64,000 bases of DNA. It comes from Thermodesulfobacteriota bacterium. GTDB lineage: Bacteria; Desulfobacterota; Desulfobacteria; Desulfobacterales; Desulfosudaceae. The stretch covers positions 62,001 to 126,000 of the forward strand of contig JBFMDX010000002.1 in assembly GCA_040753795.1 (NCBI GenBank). Direction: 5' to 3'. Made by a program: the position numbers and the translations under genes. Below the pieces are notes generated by a model. It searched no databases. It had not been told where the DNA came from and worked only from the letters and a program-made list of their open reading frames with translations. Shown in pieces: positions 47,268 through 55,553 of the stretch (the first letter of the stretch is position 1; every line of letters begins with the position of its first letter).

Positions 47268-48607
47268 AAAACAGAGTCGTCATCACCGGCATCGGGGTTG
47301 TCAGCCCCAACGCCAACAACATCGCCGAATTCGAGGAGGCCCTGCGAAACGGGCGGTCGGGGGTCCGCTTCGTCCCCCGGCTGGAGGAATTGAATTTCGG
47401 GTGCCGCATTGCGGGAATTCCGCAACACATCGACGCTCTCATGGAAGAGCGGATCGAGAAGAAAAAGCTCAAGGATACCAGCTACAACATCGGTTACGCC
47501 GCCCTGGCGGCCCTGGAGGCCTGGGAGGACGCGGGCCTTCCGTCCGCCGACGACGGTGGACAAACCGACTGGGACACCGGCGCCGTCATGGGCTGCGGCA
47601 TCGGCGACATGGAAACCATCGCCGAGCGGGTCATCCCCCTGGTCAACGAGGGCCGGGTCCGCCGGATCGGCAGCCGGGTGGTCGAGCAGGTCATGAACAG
47701 CGGCATCAGCGCCAGGATCGGCGGGCTGCTCGGTCTCGGCAACCAGGTGACTTCCAATTCCTCCGCCTGCAATACCGGCTGCGAGGCCATTATCGATGCC
47801 ATGCTGAGAATCCGGGAAGGCCGCGCCGGGCGCATGGTGGCCGGGGGGTCAGAAGCCCCTTCGCCCTATACCTGGGGAGGATTTGATTCCATGCGGATTC
47901 TGTCCAGAAAACACAATGACGAGCCGGAAAAAGGCTCCCGGCCCATGAGCGCCTCGGCCTGCGGGTTTGTGCCGGGGGCGGGGGCCGGCGTGCTGATCCT
48001 GGAGGAACTGGAGACCGCCCTGCGGCGGGGAGCCGGGATTTACGCCGAAATCCTGGGCGGGTACGTCAACTCCGGCGGGCAGAGAGGCGGCGGGTCCATG
48101 ACGGCCCCCAACGCCGACGGCGTGGTCCGCTGCATCCGGGAGGCGGTCCGGGAAGCGGATATCGCGCCCGGGGAAATCGACGCCATCAGCGGCCATCTCT
48201 CGGCCACCTTTGCCGATCCCCACGAGGTCGGTAACTGGTCCCGGGCGCTGGAAAGGGGCCCGGCCGATTTTCCCTATATCAACTCCACCAAATCCCTGAT
48301 CGGCCACTGCCTGGGCGCCGCCGGCGCCATTGAAACGGTAGCAGCCGTCATTGAGCTTCACCGCGGGTTCCTTCATCCCTCCAGGAACTGCGAGGACCTG
48401 CATCCGGACATCGCGCCCTTTGCCGAGAAAGTGGTTCAAACCGGCAAAGACTTTCCCGGGATGAAAGTGCTGGCCAAGGCCAGTTTCGGGTTCGGCGATG
48501 TCAACGGCTGCCTGATCCTGAAAAAATGGGAGGGGAAAAACGCCAAAGTCATTCAAACCATTCAAAGCGAAGAGGAGAAAACAGATGAACGCCAACGCCA
48601 TTTTTGA
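47264..48607 (+). CDS. Beta-ketoacyl-ACP synthase, FabF-like with a variant His loop
   Basis: A 447-residue condensing enzyme. It begins NRVVITGIGVVSPNANNIAE, has the nucleophile in SNSSACNTGCEAI, and the second His in KSLIGHCLGAAGAIETVAAV. The first His lies in ISGHLSATFADPHEVGNWSR, where FabF has HGTGTPLGD; Cys-His-His is kept but the loop is different. This loop defines a separate branch from housekeeping FabF. It extends acyl-ACP by two carbons. Starts at an ATGA overlap; its last 23 bp overlap the ACP gene. Confidence 0.9.
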   Translation: MKNRVVITGIGVVSPNANNIAEFEEALRNGRSGVRFVPRLEELNFGCRIAGIPQHIDALMEERIEKKKLKDTSYNIGYAALAALEAWEDAGLPSADDGGQTDWDTGAVMGCGIGDMETIAERVIPLVNEGRVRRIGSRVVEQVMNSGISARIGGLLGLGNQVTSNSSACNTGCEAIIDAMLRIREGRAGRMVAGGSEAPSPYTWGGFDSMRILSRKHNDEPEKGSRPMSASACGFVPGAGAGVLILEELETALRRGAGIYAEILGGYVNSGGQRGGGSMTAPNADGVVRCIREAVREADIAPGEIDAISGHLSATFADPHEVGNWSRALERGPADFPYINSTKSLIGHCLGAAGAIETVAAVIELHRGFLHPSRNCEDLHPDIAPFAEKVVQTGKDFPGMKVLAKASFGFGDVNGCLILKKWEGKNAKVIQTIQSEEEKTDERQRHF

Positions 48608-48851
48608 TGAACTGATCGACATTATCGGAGAGTTCGTGACCGACAAGGACCTGCTGGCCGGGGCCACCCCGAACACGAACATTATCAAGGGACTCAAGGT
48701 CAACTCGGCCCGCCTGGTGGACATCATCATCAAGGTCGAAGACACTTTTGCCATCGAGATCGATGACGACGACGCCGACGCCATCAAGACCATCGGCGAC
48801 GCGGTCGGCGTGGTGCTCCGCAAGACCGCCGCCGTCGGGGCGGAAGCGTGA
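48585..48851 (+). CDS. Acyl carrier protein, atypical attachment motif
   Basis: An 88-residue four-helix carrier. Helix II starts LKVNSARLVDIIIKVEDTFA: the Ser that takes phosphopantetheine is present, but the usual DSL is NSA here. Helix III/IV sequence IEIDDDDADAIKTIGDAVGV is acidic and normal for ACP. It should carry the growing chain made by this operon and be activated by the phosphopantetheinyl transferase encoded at the end of the operon. It begins inside the ketosynthase gene and overlaps plsC by 4 bp. Confidence 0.88.
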   Translation: MNANAIFDELIDIIGEFVTDKDLLAGATPNTNIIKGLKVNSARLVDIIIKVEDTFAIEIDDDDADAIKTIGDAVGVVLRKTAAVGAEA

Positions 48852-49588
48852 ACCGGCGCGACCTGTTCCGGCTGCGCCTGCAATACGGCCTGGGGCGGAT
48901 GGCCGTCTGGCTCACCGCCCCGCTGGCCGCGTCGCTGGTCCGGCTGGCCGGTTACCGTTTCGACAACCTGGAAAAATTCAGGAAACAGATCAACGGCCTG
49001 TTCCGGGAGCACCCCGGTCCGTGGATGATCTGCGCCAATCACCTGACCCTGATCGATTCGGTCATCCTGGCCTATGCCATGTTCCCATTCCACCGGTACA
49101 TGACCGCCTACCGGCTGCTGCCGTGGAACCTTCCGGAAAAGCGGAATTTCCAGCGCAGCGCCGCCGTCGGCCTGCTGTGTTATCTGTTGAAGTGCGTGCC
49201 CGTGGTCCGGGGCGGAAGCCGGGAGTCGGTCAGGGCCTGCCTGGACAAATGCGACTACCTCCTGGAGCACGGGGAAAGCATCTTGGTGTTTCCGGAGGGC
49301 ACGCGTTCCCGGAGCGGTCGCGTCGACACCGAGTCCTTTTCCTACGGCCCGGGCCGGCTGGTCCATAACCATCCGGCCTGCCGCGTGCTGTGCGTTTATC
49401 TGCGCGGGCAGAGGCAGAAAACCTGCAGCAACTTTCCCGCGCTGCGTGAAAAATTTTTGATCGCCGCCGAACCCTGCCAGTGCGCTTCCGACCTGTCCGG
49501 GCTCAGGGCCCACCGGGAGTGCTCCCGGCAGATCGTCGAAAAACTGGCGCAAATGGAGGGCGCCTGCCTGAATGTCCGTGGGCAATGA
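48848..49588 (+). CDS. PlsC-type 1-acyl-glycerol-3-phosphate acyltransferase family protein
   Basis: A 246-residue acyltransferase with a GTG start in a GTGA overlap with the ACP gene. Motif I is ICANHLTLIDSVILAYAMFP (NHxxxxD), the basic region CVPVVRGGSRESVRACLDKC, and motif III VFPEGTRSRSGRV. A hydrophobic/amphipathic N-terminus (GRMAVWLTAPLAASLVRLAG) would bind the membrane. It probably moves the cluster's acyl chain from ACP to a lysolipid or other alcohol. This makes the likely end product a lipid, not a free acid. Confidence 0.88.
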   Translation: MNRRDLFRLRLQYGLGRMAVWLTAPLAASLVRLAGYRFDNLEKFRKQINGLFREHPGPWMICANHLTLIDSVILAYAMFPFHRYMTAYRLLPWNLPEKRNFQRSAAVGLLCYLLKCVPVVRGGSRESVRACLDKCDYLLEHGESILVFPEGTRSRSGRVDTESFSYGPGRLVHNHPACRVLCVYLRGQRQKTCSNFPALREKFLIAAEPCQCASDLSGLRAHRECSRQIVEKLAQMEGACLNVRGQ

Positions 49589-50207
49589 CATTGTCGACCT
49601 GGACTCCCCGCATGTGACCGGGAAAAGCCGGGACGAAAAATTCCTGAATCGTGTTCTGACACCGGAGGAACAGGCAGCCATTCTTCAGTCCGACGAGCCG
49701 GACGTCCTGCTCCAGGTATACTGGGCGGCCAGGGAAACGGCCTATAAGGCCATCGCCAGGTCGAATCCCACGGTTTCCTCTGCGCCAAGGCGATACCGGG
49801 TCTTTCTGGACGAACCCAGAGAACGAAGCACCTTCACCGGATATGTTCAGACACCCGCGGAAACCGTCCTCATCCGGGGATGTTGCAACCAAGAGTACGT
49901 CCACTGTCTGGGCGCGGTTACGGTTTCGGATCTTGAAAAAATTCAAAGCGGGGTTGAAAAAGTAGTCCTCCGGACCGGCCCGGATTACGGCCGGTCGTCC
50001 GTCGCCGTTTCCCGCGCGGCCCGGACCCTGGTAAAAAAGACGATCGCCTCTCTTCAATCGGTCCAGCCCGGTCATATCATGATCAAAAAATCACCTCTGC
50101 TTAGCGGGGTGTCCTTTCCCGAGATTTTCATCAATAAAAAGAAAACCGATATCCCGATCAGCCTCAGCCATGACGGCCGCTTTGTCGCCTTTGCCCTGAT
50201 GTCGTAA
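49572..50207 (+). CDS. 4'-phosphopantetheinyl transferase
   Basis: A 211-residue protein of the AcpS/Sfp superfamily. The N-terminal metal-binding GNDIVDLDSPHV and the second motif YWAARETAYKAIAR (WxxREtxYK) are present; the C-terminal SLSHDGRFVAFALM carries the substrate-proximal His. Longer than single-domain AcpS (about 125 residues), with an insert between the motifs. It probably activates the ACP at 48585. It overlaps the plsC-like gene by 17 bp and is the last gene of the operon. Confidence 0.85.
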   Translation: MSVGNDIVDLDSPHVTGKSRDEKFLNRVLTPEEQAAILQSDEPDVLLQVYWAARETAYKAIARSNPTVSSAPRRYRVFLDEPRERSTFTGYVQTPAETVLIRGCCNQEYVHCLGAVTVSDLEKIQSGVEKVVLRTGPDYGRSSVAVSRAARTLVKKTIASLQSVQPGHIMIKKSPLLSGVSFPEIFINKKKTDIPISLSHDGRFVAFALMS

Positions 50208-50333
50208 AATACGATTACTGCATCTTCATTTAGCTGGAAATAATCAATCCGGCACCGTATTATCCATCGCAAAAGAATACAGCGGCGAGCTGGTATCATT
50301 ACCGTTAGACTAACAAATTATTTAGGAGACATT

Positions 50334-52073
50334 ATGTGTCAGAAAATAGGTGTTGGCAAAGAGCAGTCTGTTTTGATGTCCGGTAAAATCAAACGCACGA
50401 TAGTAATGGTTATGGCCATTTGCCTGGCCTGCGGCTGTACCGTCACCACGGCCTGGGGCCTGGAACTGGGGGTCATCGGCGCTCTGGCGGATGACGGGAC
50501 GTTATTGGGAACCAGCACGGAGAATGCCGCTCTGGGACCGTGGGCCACTGCCACCGGTCAGTGGAGTACCGCCGTCGGCGCAGCCAGCTCGGCTCTTGGC
50601 CAATACAGCACCGCCACCGGCTATGGCAGCTCCGCCACCGGCATTAGAAGCACCGCCATCGGTACGGACAGCAACGCCACGGGCTGGGACAGCAGCGCCA
50701 TCGGTGCAGATTGTGTAGCCTCCGGCGATTATTCCGTAGCTCTGGGATACGGCTCATCCGACGATGGACAAAGCTACGTCGTTTCCGTGGGTGAGGCCTC
50801 CAGCCCGCGCCGGATCATCCATGTCAGGGACGGCGTCGGCAACAGAGACGCGGTCAATGTCGGTCAGATGAACTCCACCGCGGCCAATACCCTGGCTTCG
50901 GCCAACACGTACACGGATACCGCGGCTGCCGCCACGCTGACTTCAGCCAATACTTACGCCGACAATGTCGGCGCTGCCACTCTGGCTTCGGCCAACACGT
51001 ATACGGACACCGCAGCGGCCAACACATTAACGGCCGCCAACACTTATGCCGACATTGTTGGCGCCAACACACTGGCTTCAGCCAACACGTACGCCGACAC
51101 TGTCGGCGCCGCCACTCTGGCTTCGGCCAACACGTATACGGACACCGCAGCGGCCAACACATTAACGGCCGCCAATACGTATACCAATACAGTCGGGGCC
51201 AACACCCTGACTTCCGCCAATGCCTATACGGACAGTGTCGCCTTTGGAGCCACGACCAACGCCAATCAATATACGGATACGGTCGCGATCCAGATCCTGA
51301 ATTCCGCCGGCACCTACACGGATGACCGTGTGGCCGATTTCATCGACGCCGACAACAGCGGCGGTTATGCCGATCCCGCGGCCACGGGTAGTAATTCCCT
51401 GGCGGTAGGGCCGGGCGCGGTCGCTTCGGCCGGCAACGCCCTGGCGGTCGGCATCAACGCGCAAGCCACCGGCGCTAACGCCATTGCCATCGGCAGCGGT
51501 GCCCTGGCTACCGGATCGGTGGCCGTGGGCACTGAAGCCGTGGCCGCTAACGGCGGCGCGGCAGTGGGCGACTTTGCCGCCGCCACGGGCGCGGCCGGCG
51601 CTGCCCTGGGCCGGGGAGCGGCCTCCACGGGCGAGAATTCCGTGGCCATCGGCGCCGATTCCACCGACAACGGCGCGGCGAATGTCGTTTCCGTGGGCTC
51701 GGCCGGAAACGAACGAAGGGTGGTCAATGTGGCCCTGGCCGTTGATCCCACCGACGCGGTCAATCTCTACCAGAGCCAGCGACTGGACGCGGACACGCTT
51801 GCCTCGGCCAATGCCTATGCCGATGACCGGATAGACGATCTGGACGACGAGGCCCACCGGGACATTGCCGGCGCCATTGCCATGTCCCGGGCCTTCCTGC
51901 CCCTGGCTCCCGGGGAATCAGGCATAGCCATGGGCGTCGGCAATTCTCATGGACAGAACGCCGTGGCCGTCTCGGTGCAGCATTACACCAGAGGCAACAT
52001 TCACCTGAACCTCGGCACCAGCATGGCCGGGGGGCGCGTGCAGGCCGGCGGCGGAATGGGGTTCAAATTCTAA
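50334..52073 (+). CDS. YadA-like trimeric autotransporter adhesin
   Basis: A 579-residue protein starting at an ATG with TTTAGGAGAC before it. A long signal (to about residue 45, IVMVMAICLACGCTVTTAWG) is followed by YadA-head repeats (GQYSTATGYGSSATGIRSTA), a neck NRDAVNVGQM, and about ten 15-residue stalk units (about residues 186-335, TLASANTYTDTAAAN). A second head (SNSLAVGPGAVASAGNALAV), second neck DPTDAVNLYQ, and C-terminal anchor (GNIHLNLGTSMAGGRVQAGG ending MGFKF) complete it. The trimer would display an adhesin at the surface. It lies 126 bp after the fatty-acid operon. Confidence 0.9.
   Translation: MCQKIGVGKEQSVLMSGKIKRTIVMVMAICLACGCTVTTAWGLELGVIGALADDGTLLGTSTENAALGPWATATGQWSTAVGAASSALGQYSTATGYGSSATGIRSTAIGTDSNATGWDSSAIGADCVASGDYSVALGYGSSDDGQSYVVSVGEASSPRRIIHVRDGVGNRDAVNVGQMNSTAANTLASANTYTDTAAAATLTSANTYADNVGAATLASANTYTDTAAANTLTAANTYADIVGANTLASANTYADTVGAATLASANTYTDTAAANTLTAANTYTNTVGANTLTSANAYTDSVAFGATTNANQYTDTVAIQILNSAGTYTDDRVADFIDADNSGGYADPAATGSNSLAVGPGAVASAGNALAVGINAQATGANAIAIGSGALATGSVAVGTEAVAANGGAAVGDFAAATGAAGAALGRGAASTGENSVAIGADSTDNGAANVVSVGSAGNERRVVNVALAVDPTDAVNLYQSQRLDADTLASANAYADDRIDDLDDEAHRDIAGAIAMSRAFLPLAPGESGIAMGVGNSHGQNAVAVSVQHYTRGNIHLNLGTSMAGGRVQAGGGMGFKF
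50976..51175 (+). repeat. Direct repeats encoding the adhesin stalk
   Basis: A 65-bp block at 50976-51040 recurs identically at 51111-51175, an offset of 135 bp, which equals three 45-bp (15-codon) stalk units. The region around (50889-51338) is made of such 45-bp units, so slippage or recombination could change the stalk length. Confidence 0.85.
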
Positions 52074-52412
52074 ACATCTGCGGTCGTAGAGACAAGGCAG
52101 GCCTTGTCTCTACCAATTCCCCATAGAACGCGGGATTCTTCCCGCTGACGCCGAACCTGAATGTTATCCGGGGAGCGGTCTGCCGGCCGGTGCGTGATCA
52201 CATACCGGCCGGTGACAAGTACTGGTCGCGGGTTTCTATGGTTACAAGGAGAATTTCCAGTTTCCGCTGATGGGGTAGAGCTTTTTCTTCCGTTTTGCCA
52301 TGCCGGCAAAAAACTGACAATCCTGACTCAACGGATGCGGGCCTTTGCGGAAAGTCAGTTCACAGGAGCGGTCAATGACCTGGTAACCCCTGAAACGGGC
52401 CCTTGATTTTAT
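52074..52412. other. Intergenic region rich in palindromes
   Basis: No convincing gene. Three hairpins are seen: a perfect 13-bp inverted repeat with 2-bp centre (52086-52113, arms GTAGAGACAAGGC/GCCTTGTCTCTAC), which may terminate the adhesin transcript; GCGGGA-TTCT-TCCCGC (52130-52145); and a 30-bp near-perfect palindrome (52183-52212, CCGGCCGGT at each end around TGATCA). An 81-codon open frame at 52161-52406 has no homology I recognise and overlaps these. Confidence 0.6.
52086..52113. terminator. Perfect inverted repeat after the adhesin gene
   Basis: GTAGAGACAAGGC-AG-GCCTTGTCTCTAC: a 13-bp perfect stem, 13 bp after the adhesin stop. No T-run follows, so it may be an mRNA-stabilising hairpin or a dispersed palindromic repeat and not a classic intrinsic terminator. 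Confidence 0.4.
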
Positions 52413-52489
<77 letters not shown>

Positions 52490-52497
52490 GAAAGAAA

Positions 52498-52529
52498 ACC
52501 GGTGCCCTATGCGCGAATGGGGCACCGGT
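52498..52529 (-). repeat. Hairpin between the two tRNA genes
   Basis: Perfect 10-bp arms ACCGGTGCCC (52498-52507) / GGGCACCGGT (52520-52529) with a 12-nt loop, filling most of the 52-nt spacer between tRNA-His and tRNA-Arg. It may guide tRNA processing or attenuate the downstream tRNA; no T-run is present. Confidence 0.5.
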
Positions 52530-52541
52530 CGCGATTGGAGA

Positions 52542-52618
52542 TGGGGTGAGTGATGGGACTTGAACCCACGACACCCAGGGCCACAACCTGGTGCTCTGCC
52601 AACTGAGCTACACCCACC
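52542..52618 (-). tRNA. tRNA-His (anticodon GTG)
   Basis: On the minus strand: acceptor GTGGGTG pairs with CACTCAC, with an extra 5' G opposite C73 (the tRNA-His G-1 feature), anticodon loop TTGTGGC (anticodon GTG), T-arm GGGTTCAAGTCCC, encoded CCA (52544-52542). Upstream TTGAAA (52660-52655) with 17-bp spaced TACATA may be its promoter. Confidence 0.95.
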
Positions 52619-52702
52619 ATAAAAGTGGTTTTATGTAACATTTCGTTTTGACAGTTTCAAGCAATTTGTGCGGTTCTGGTGAAAATGATGCTGTTCTGAA
52701 GT

Positions 52703-53599
52703 TTAGAAGTATTCATCCATGTGATCCAGGAAAAAGCGGGCCTTGAGCTTGGCGATTTTTGTAAACGCTTCGTATCCTTGAAGAATATCGTCGTCCGCGG
52801 CCAGAACATGCTCCAGTTTACGGATGTATTCCTCCCGGTTTTTCAGTTGCGTGTCCAGGAAGCGGGCTTCAAAAACATCCACCAGGAGAAGCCGCCCATT
52901 TGAAACCGCTCTGGCTTCGGCAAACATTTTCGCCGAGGCTTCGGGGCCGCCGCCGGTTCCGAAAAAATCGGGGATCAGCGCGTAATAGGCGCCGATGAAA
53001 ACTTTCCCCAGCCCGAAATAATAATTTTCGTCGATCTCCAGGGAACGCTGCACCAGGGCGACCGCGTCAGCGAGTTCAATCAGGGACGACGAATCCTCCA
53101 TGTTCATGAAGATCCACAAACCGGTATTGACCCCTGTCCAGACCATGGCATCCAGGTCCCGTTTCCCCAGGTGTTGAACCACATCCGGAATATGGTTGCC
53201 GTCCTGCAGCCCTTTTTTAAAGCGGCTGTTCATTTTCAGGGCGCGTAGACCGTATCCCTTGCCCATAGCATACAGATCCGAAGCAAAGGCCGGGTCGGTA
53301 TCTTCTACCATCAGGCCGTAAGCGCAATAAACATAGGCGCTTTTCCTTAACAGCCGACGGTTGGTCGGTGAAATATTGGAGAACCCGGACACCAGCAGGG
53401 CGTTGGCGCCGATTCCCTCCCTCACCACGCGGATATTTTTCGAGTTGGCCGCCTGATCCACCAGTTCACAGATCATGGGCGTTACAAAATCAGTCTGAAG
53501 TCTCAAGATGGTTGCGCAGCCGGAAAGCGATACTATCATACAAAAGAGCAGAACGGCCGGCCAGCGTATTGTTTTTGCCACGAAGATCAAGTTGTTCAT
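52703..53599 (-). CDS. TRAP transporter TatT-component family lipoprotein
   Basis: A 298-residue lipoprotein: signal and lipobox LLFCMIVSLSGCATILR, with a strong GGGGGGAGGGG site before the start. The mature part is helical (TPR-like) with LLVSGFSNISPTNRRLLRKS, YVYCAYGLMVEDTDPAFASD, YAMGKGYGLRALKMNSRF and YYFGLGKVFIGAYYALIPDF, matching the TatT family (T-component of TRAP, a trimeric periplasmic protein that binds P subunits in Treponema). It lies 91 bp after dctM on the same strand and is probably the last gene of the leuCD-dctPQM unit. Confidence 0.85.
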   Translation of the reverse strand: MNNLIFVAKTIRWPAVLLFCMIVSLSGCATILRLQTDFVTPMICELVDQAANSKNIRVVREGIGANALLVSGFSNISPTNRRLLRKSAYVYCAYGLMVEDTDPAFASDLYAMGKGYGLRALKMNSRFKKGLQDGNHIPDVVQHLGKRDLDAMVWTGVNTGLWIFMNMEDSSSLIELADAVALVQRSLEIDENYYFGLGKVFIGAYYALIPDFFGTGGGPEASAKMFAEARAVSNGRLLLVDVFEARFLDTQLKNREEYIRKLEHVLAADDDILQGYEAFTKIAKLKARFFLDHMDEYF

Positions 53600-53690
53600 T
53601 GCGCCCCTCCCCCCGGAAAATTTTTATACGGAATGATCGGAGTATAGGAAAGGCCGGCTGAAAAGTCAAAAACTTCGGATGAAATTGGGG

Positions 53691-55004
53691 CTATAGCTGA
53701 ATTACGGGCAGGCGCTTACCCGATGTCTCCACCAGCCACAGGGAGAGATCGGGAATAGTAGTGATCAGCAGCAGGGCCAGGATCAGCAGGAGCAGGAACG
53801 GCAGGACCATCCGGTAAAGCTGGATGATGGGAGTGTGAAATCGCAGGCCGGAAAGAAACAGGTTGACGCCGACGGGCGGGGTCAGGTAGCCGATCTCCAG
53901 GTTGGCCAGAAAGATAATGCCCAGATGAACCGGATCCACGTCAAACTGGGCCGCTACAGGGGCAATCAGCGGCACCACAATGATGATGGCGGAAAAAATA
54001 TCCATCAGGCACCCGACAATCAGCAGAAACCCGTTGAGCATTATCAGAAAAACAAATTTGCTGGATATGTGCGCGGTGATAAAAGTCACCAGCCGCTGGG
54101 GCACTTCCATGTCCACCAGGAAGTTGGTCAGCCCCAGGGCCGCGGCCAGAACAATCAGAATGGAACTGACCATGATCATACTGCGTATCATCAGGGATAT
54201 CAGCTTGTCCGGTGACACTTCACGGTAAATCAGGCATTCCGTGATCAGCGCGTAAACCGCCGTGACCGAGGCGGCTTCGCCCACGGTAATGATGCCGGAA
54301 TAGATGCCGCCGATAACGATGACCGGCAGGGGAATCAGCCATTTGATGGCCCACAGGCTGACGGCCAGACGCCGGAATGAAAAGGGGGTCACCGGGACCT
54401 TGTTCCTCATACCGCAGGTGATGCCGTATGCGGAAAGCATCAGGATGATCAGCAGCCCCGGAAGGATGCCGGCGATAAAGAGCTCGGTAATATCGACATT
54501 GGCGACCATCCCGTAAATCAGGATCGGCAGGCTGGGTAAAAACAGTACGCCGGAGCTGCCGGAGGCGGTAATCAGGCCCAGCGAAAATTCACGCCCGTAG
54601 CGGTTGGCTGCCATCGCCGGCATCAGAATGCCGCCGACGGCGATGATGGTAATGCCGCTGGCGCCGGTAATGGCTGTGAAAATCGTGCAGACCACCACCG
54701 TCACGACGGCCAGGCCGCCGGGCAGCCACCCGATCAGGGCGTCTGACGCCTTGATTAGCCGGGACGACGCATCGCTTTCGGCGAACAGATATCCGGCAAA
54801 AATAAACAGCGGGATGGCCACAAAGCCAGGCGCGTTGGCCAGGCGCCACATTTCAATGATCGGGACAACCAGGCGCTCTCCGGCGACCAGAGAAAACAGC
54901 AGCACCGACCCCCCCCCCATGATGGCGAACAGGGGCGCCCCCATCAGAATGGCGGCGATGAATACAACGATCAGGCCTGTCCCGATGAGTATGTCCATAA
55001 GCAA
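53691..55004 (-). CDS. dctM: TRAP transporter large permease DctM
   Basis: A 437-residue polytopic protein with about 12 helices. Typical DctM segments: LFAIMGGGSVLLFSLVAGER, FVAIPLFIFAGYLFAESDAS, VVTVVVCTIFTAITGASGIT, ITASGSSGVLFLPSLPILIY and NLEIGYLTPPVGVNLFLSGL. The first codon at 55004 is TTG; the ATG at 54998 is the more likely start. It forms the sodium-driven channel for the DctP-bound substrate. dctQ ends 3 bp upstream, tatT follows. Confidence 0.94.
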   Translation of the reverse strand: MLMDILIGTGLIVVFIAAILMGAPLFAIMGGGSVLLFSLVAGERLVVPIIEMWRLANAPGFVAIPLFIFAGYLFAESDASSRLIKASDALIGWLPGGLAVVTVVVCTIFTAITGASGITIIAVGGILMPAMAANRYGREFSLGLITASGSSGVLFLPSLPILIYGMVANVDITELFIAGILPGLLIILMLSAYGITCGMRNKVPVTPFSFRRLAVSLWAIKWLIPLPVIVIGGIYSGIITVGEAASVTAVYALITECLIYREVSPDKLISLMIRSMIMVSSILIVLAAALGLTNFLVDMEVPQRLVTFITAHISSKFVFLIMLNGFLLIVGCLMDIFSAIIIVVPLIAPVAAQFDVDPVHLGIIFLANLEIGYLTPPVGVNLFLSGLRFHTPIIQLYRMVLPFLLLLILALLLITTIPDLSLWLVETSGKRLPVIQL

Positions 55005-55007
55005 GCG

Positions 55008-55553
55008 TTATTCGTCTGGTCGTGAATAGTCTGTTTCAGCCGGTTTGTTTTTAGTCATCAGAGACTGTGCGACGAAAACGGCGCAGCGGATCGCCATGGC
55101 GGCAAAGGCGTAAGGAATCACCAGTCGGATCAGCCATTCCTCTACCCCGGGAATCATGATATCCGTTGAATAGGGCTTCATCAGGATGACATATTGAACC
55201 GCCGCGACAAACAGCAGGACACTGACACCGGCGGTAAACACATCGGCCAGCATATCGAAGACCCGGACGGCGGGTTTCCGCCTGACCAGGCGGGCGAGGA
55301 TATCGATGCGGACATGGCTTTTGTACTCCGTGGCCAGGGCCGCGCCGATAAAGGTGATCCAGATGACTTCCGCCCGGAGTATATCTCCGGCCCAGATCCA
55401 GCCCGAGGAAAACAGGTTGCGCATGACGACCTGGGAAAAGGACAGCAGGATCATGGAGACCAGGAGTACAACCAGCAGGGTTTTTTCACAGAAAATAAGA
55501 GACCGGCGGGCTGCCGCCAGAAGGTTTAAGGGGGTGCTTTGCCGGAAGCTCAC
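55008..55553 (-). CDS. dctQ: TRAP transporter small permease DctQ
   Basis: A 181-residue, four-helix DctQ. Segments: LLVVLLVSMILLSFSQVVMR, GWIWAGDILRAEVIWITFIG, ATEYKSHVRIDILARLVRRK, and FTAGVSVLLFVAAVQYVILM. The conserved W-x-(D/E)-E and (A)xxxHVRID region is intact. It pairs with DctM. Its first codon overlaps the dctP stop (ATGA, 55550-55553), so the two are translationally coupled. Confidence 0.92.
   Translation of the reverse strand: MSFRQSTPLNLLAAARRSLIFCEKTLLVVLLVSMILLSFSQVVMRNLFSSGWIWAGDILRAEVIWITFIGAALATEYKSHVRIDILARLVRRKPAVRVFDMLADVFTAGVSVLLFVAAVQYVILMKPYSTDIMIPGVEEWLIRLVIPYAFAAMAIRCAVFVAQSLMTKNKPAETDYSRPDE

Noticed and set aside
47849-49681. Open frame of 610 codons on the minus strand across the ketosynthase, ACP and PlsC genes
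   Set aside because: It is antisense to three well-recognised genes and shows no family features or start signal.
50889-51338. Regular repeats considered as a CRISPR array
   Set aside because: The repeats are in frame, lack unique spacers and encode the stalk of the adhesin.
52161-52406. Plus-strand frame of 81 codons beside the tRNA genes
   Set aside because: No ribosome-binding site, covers palindromes, and matches no family I know.
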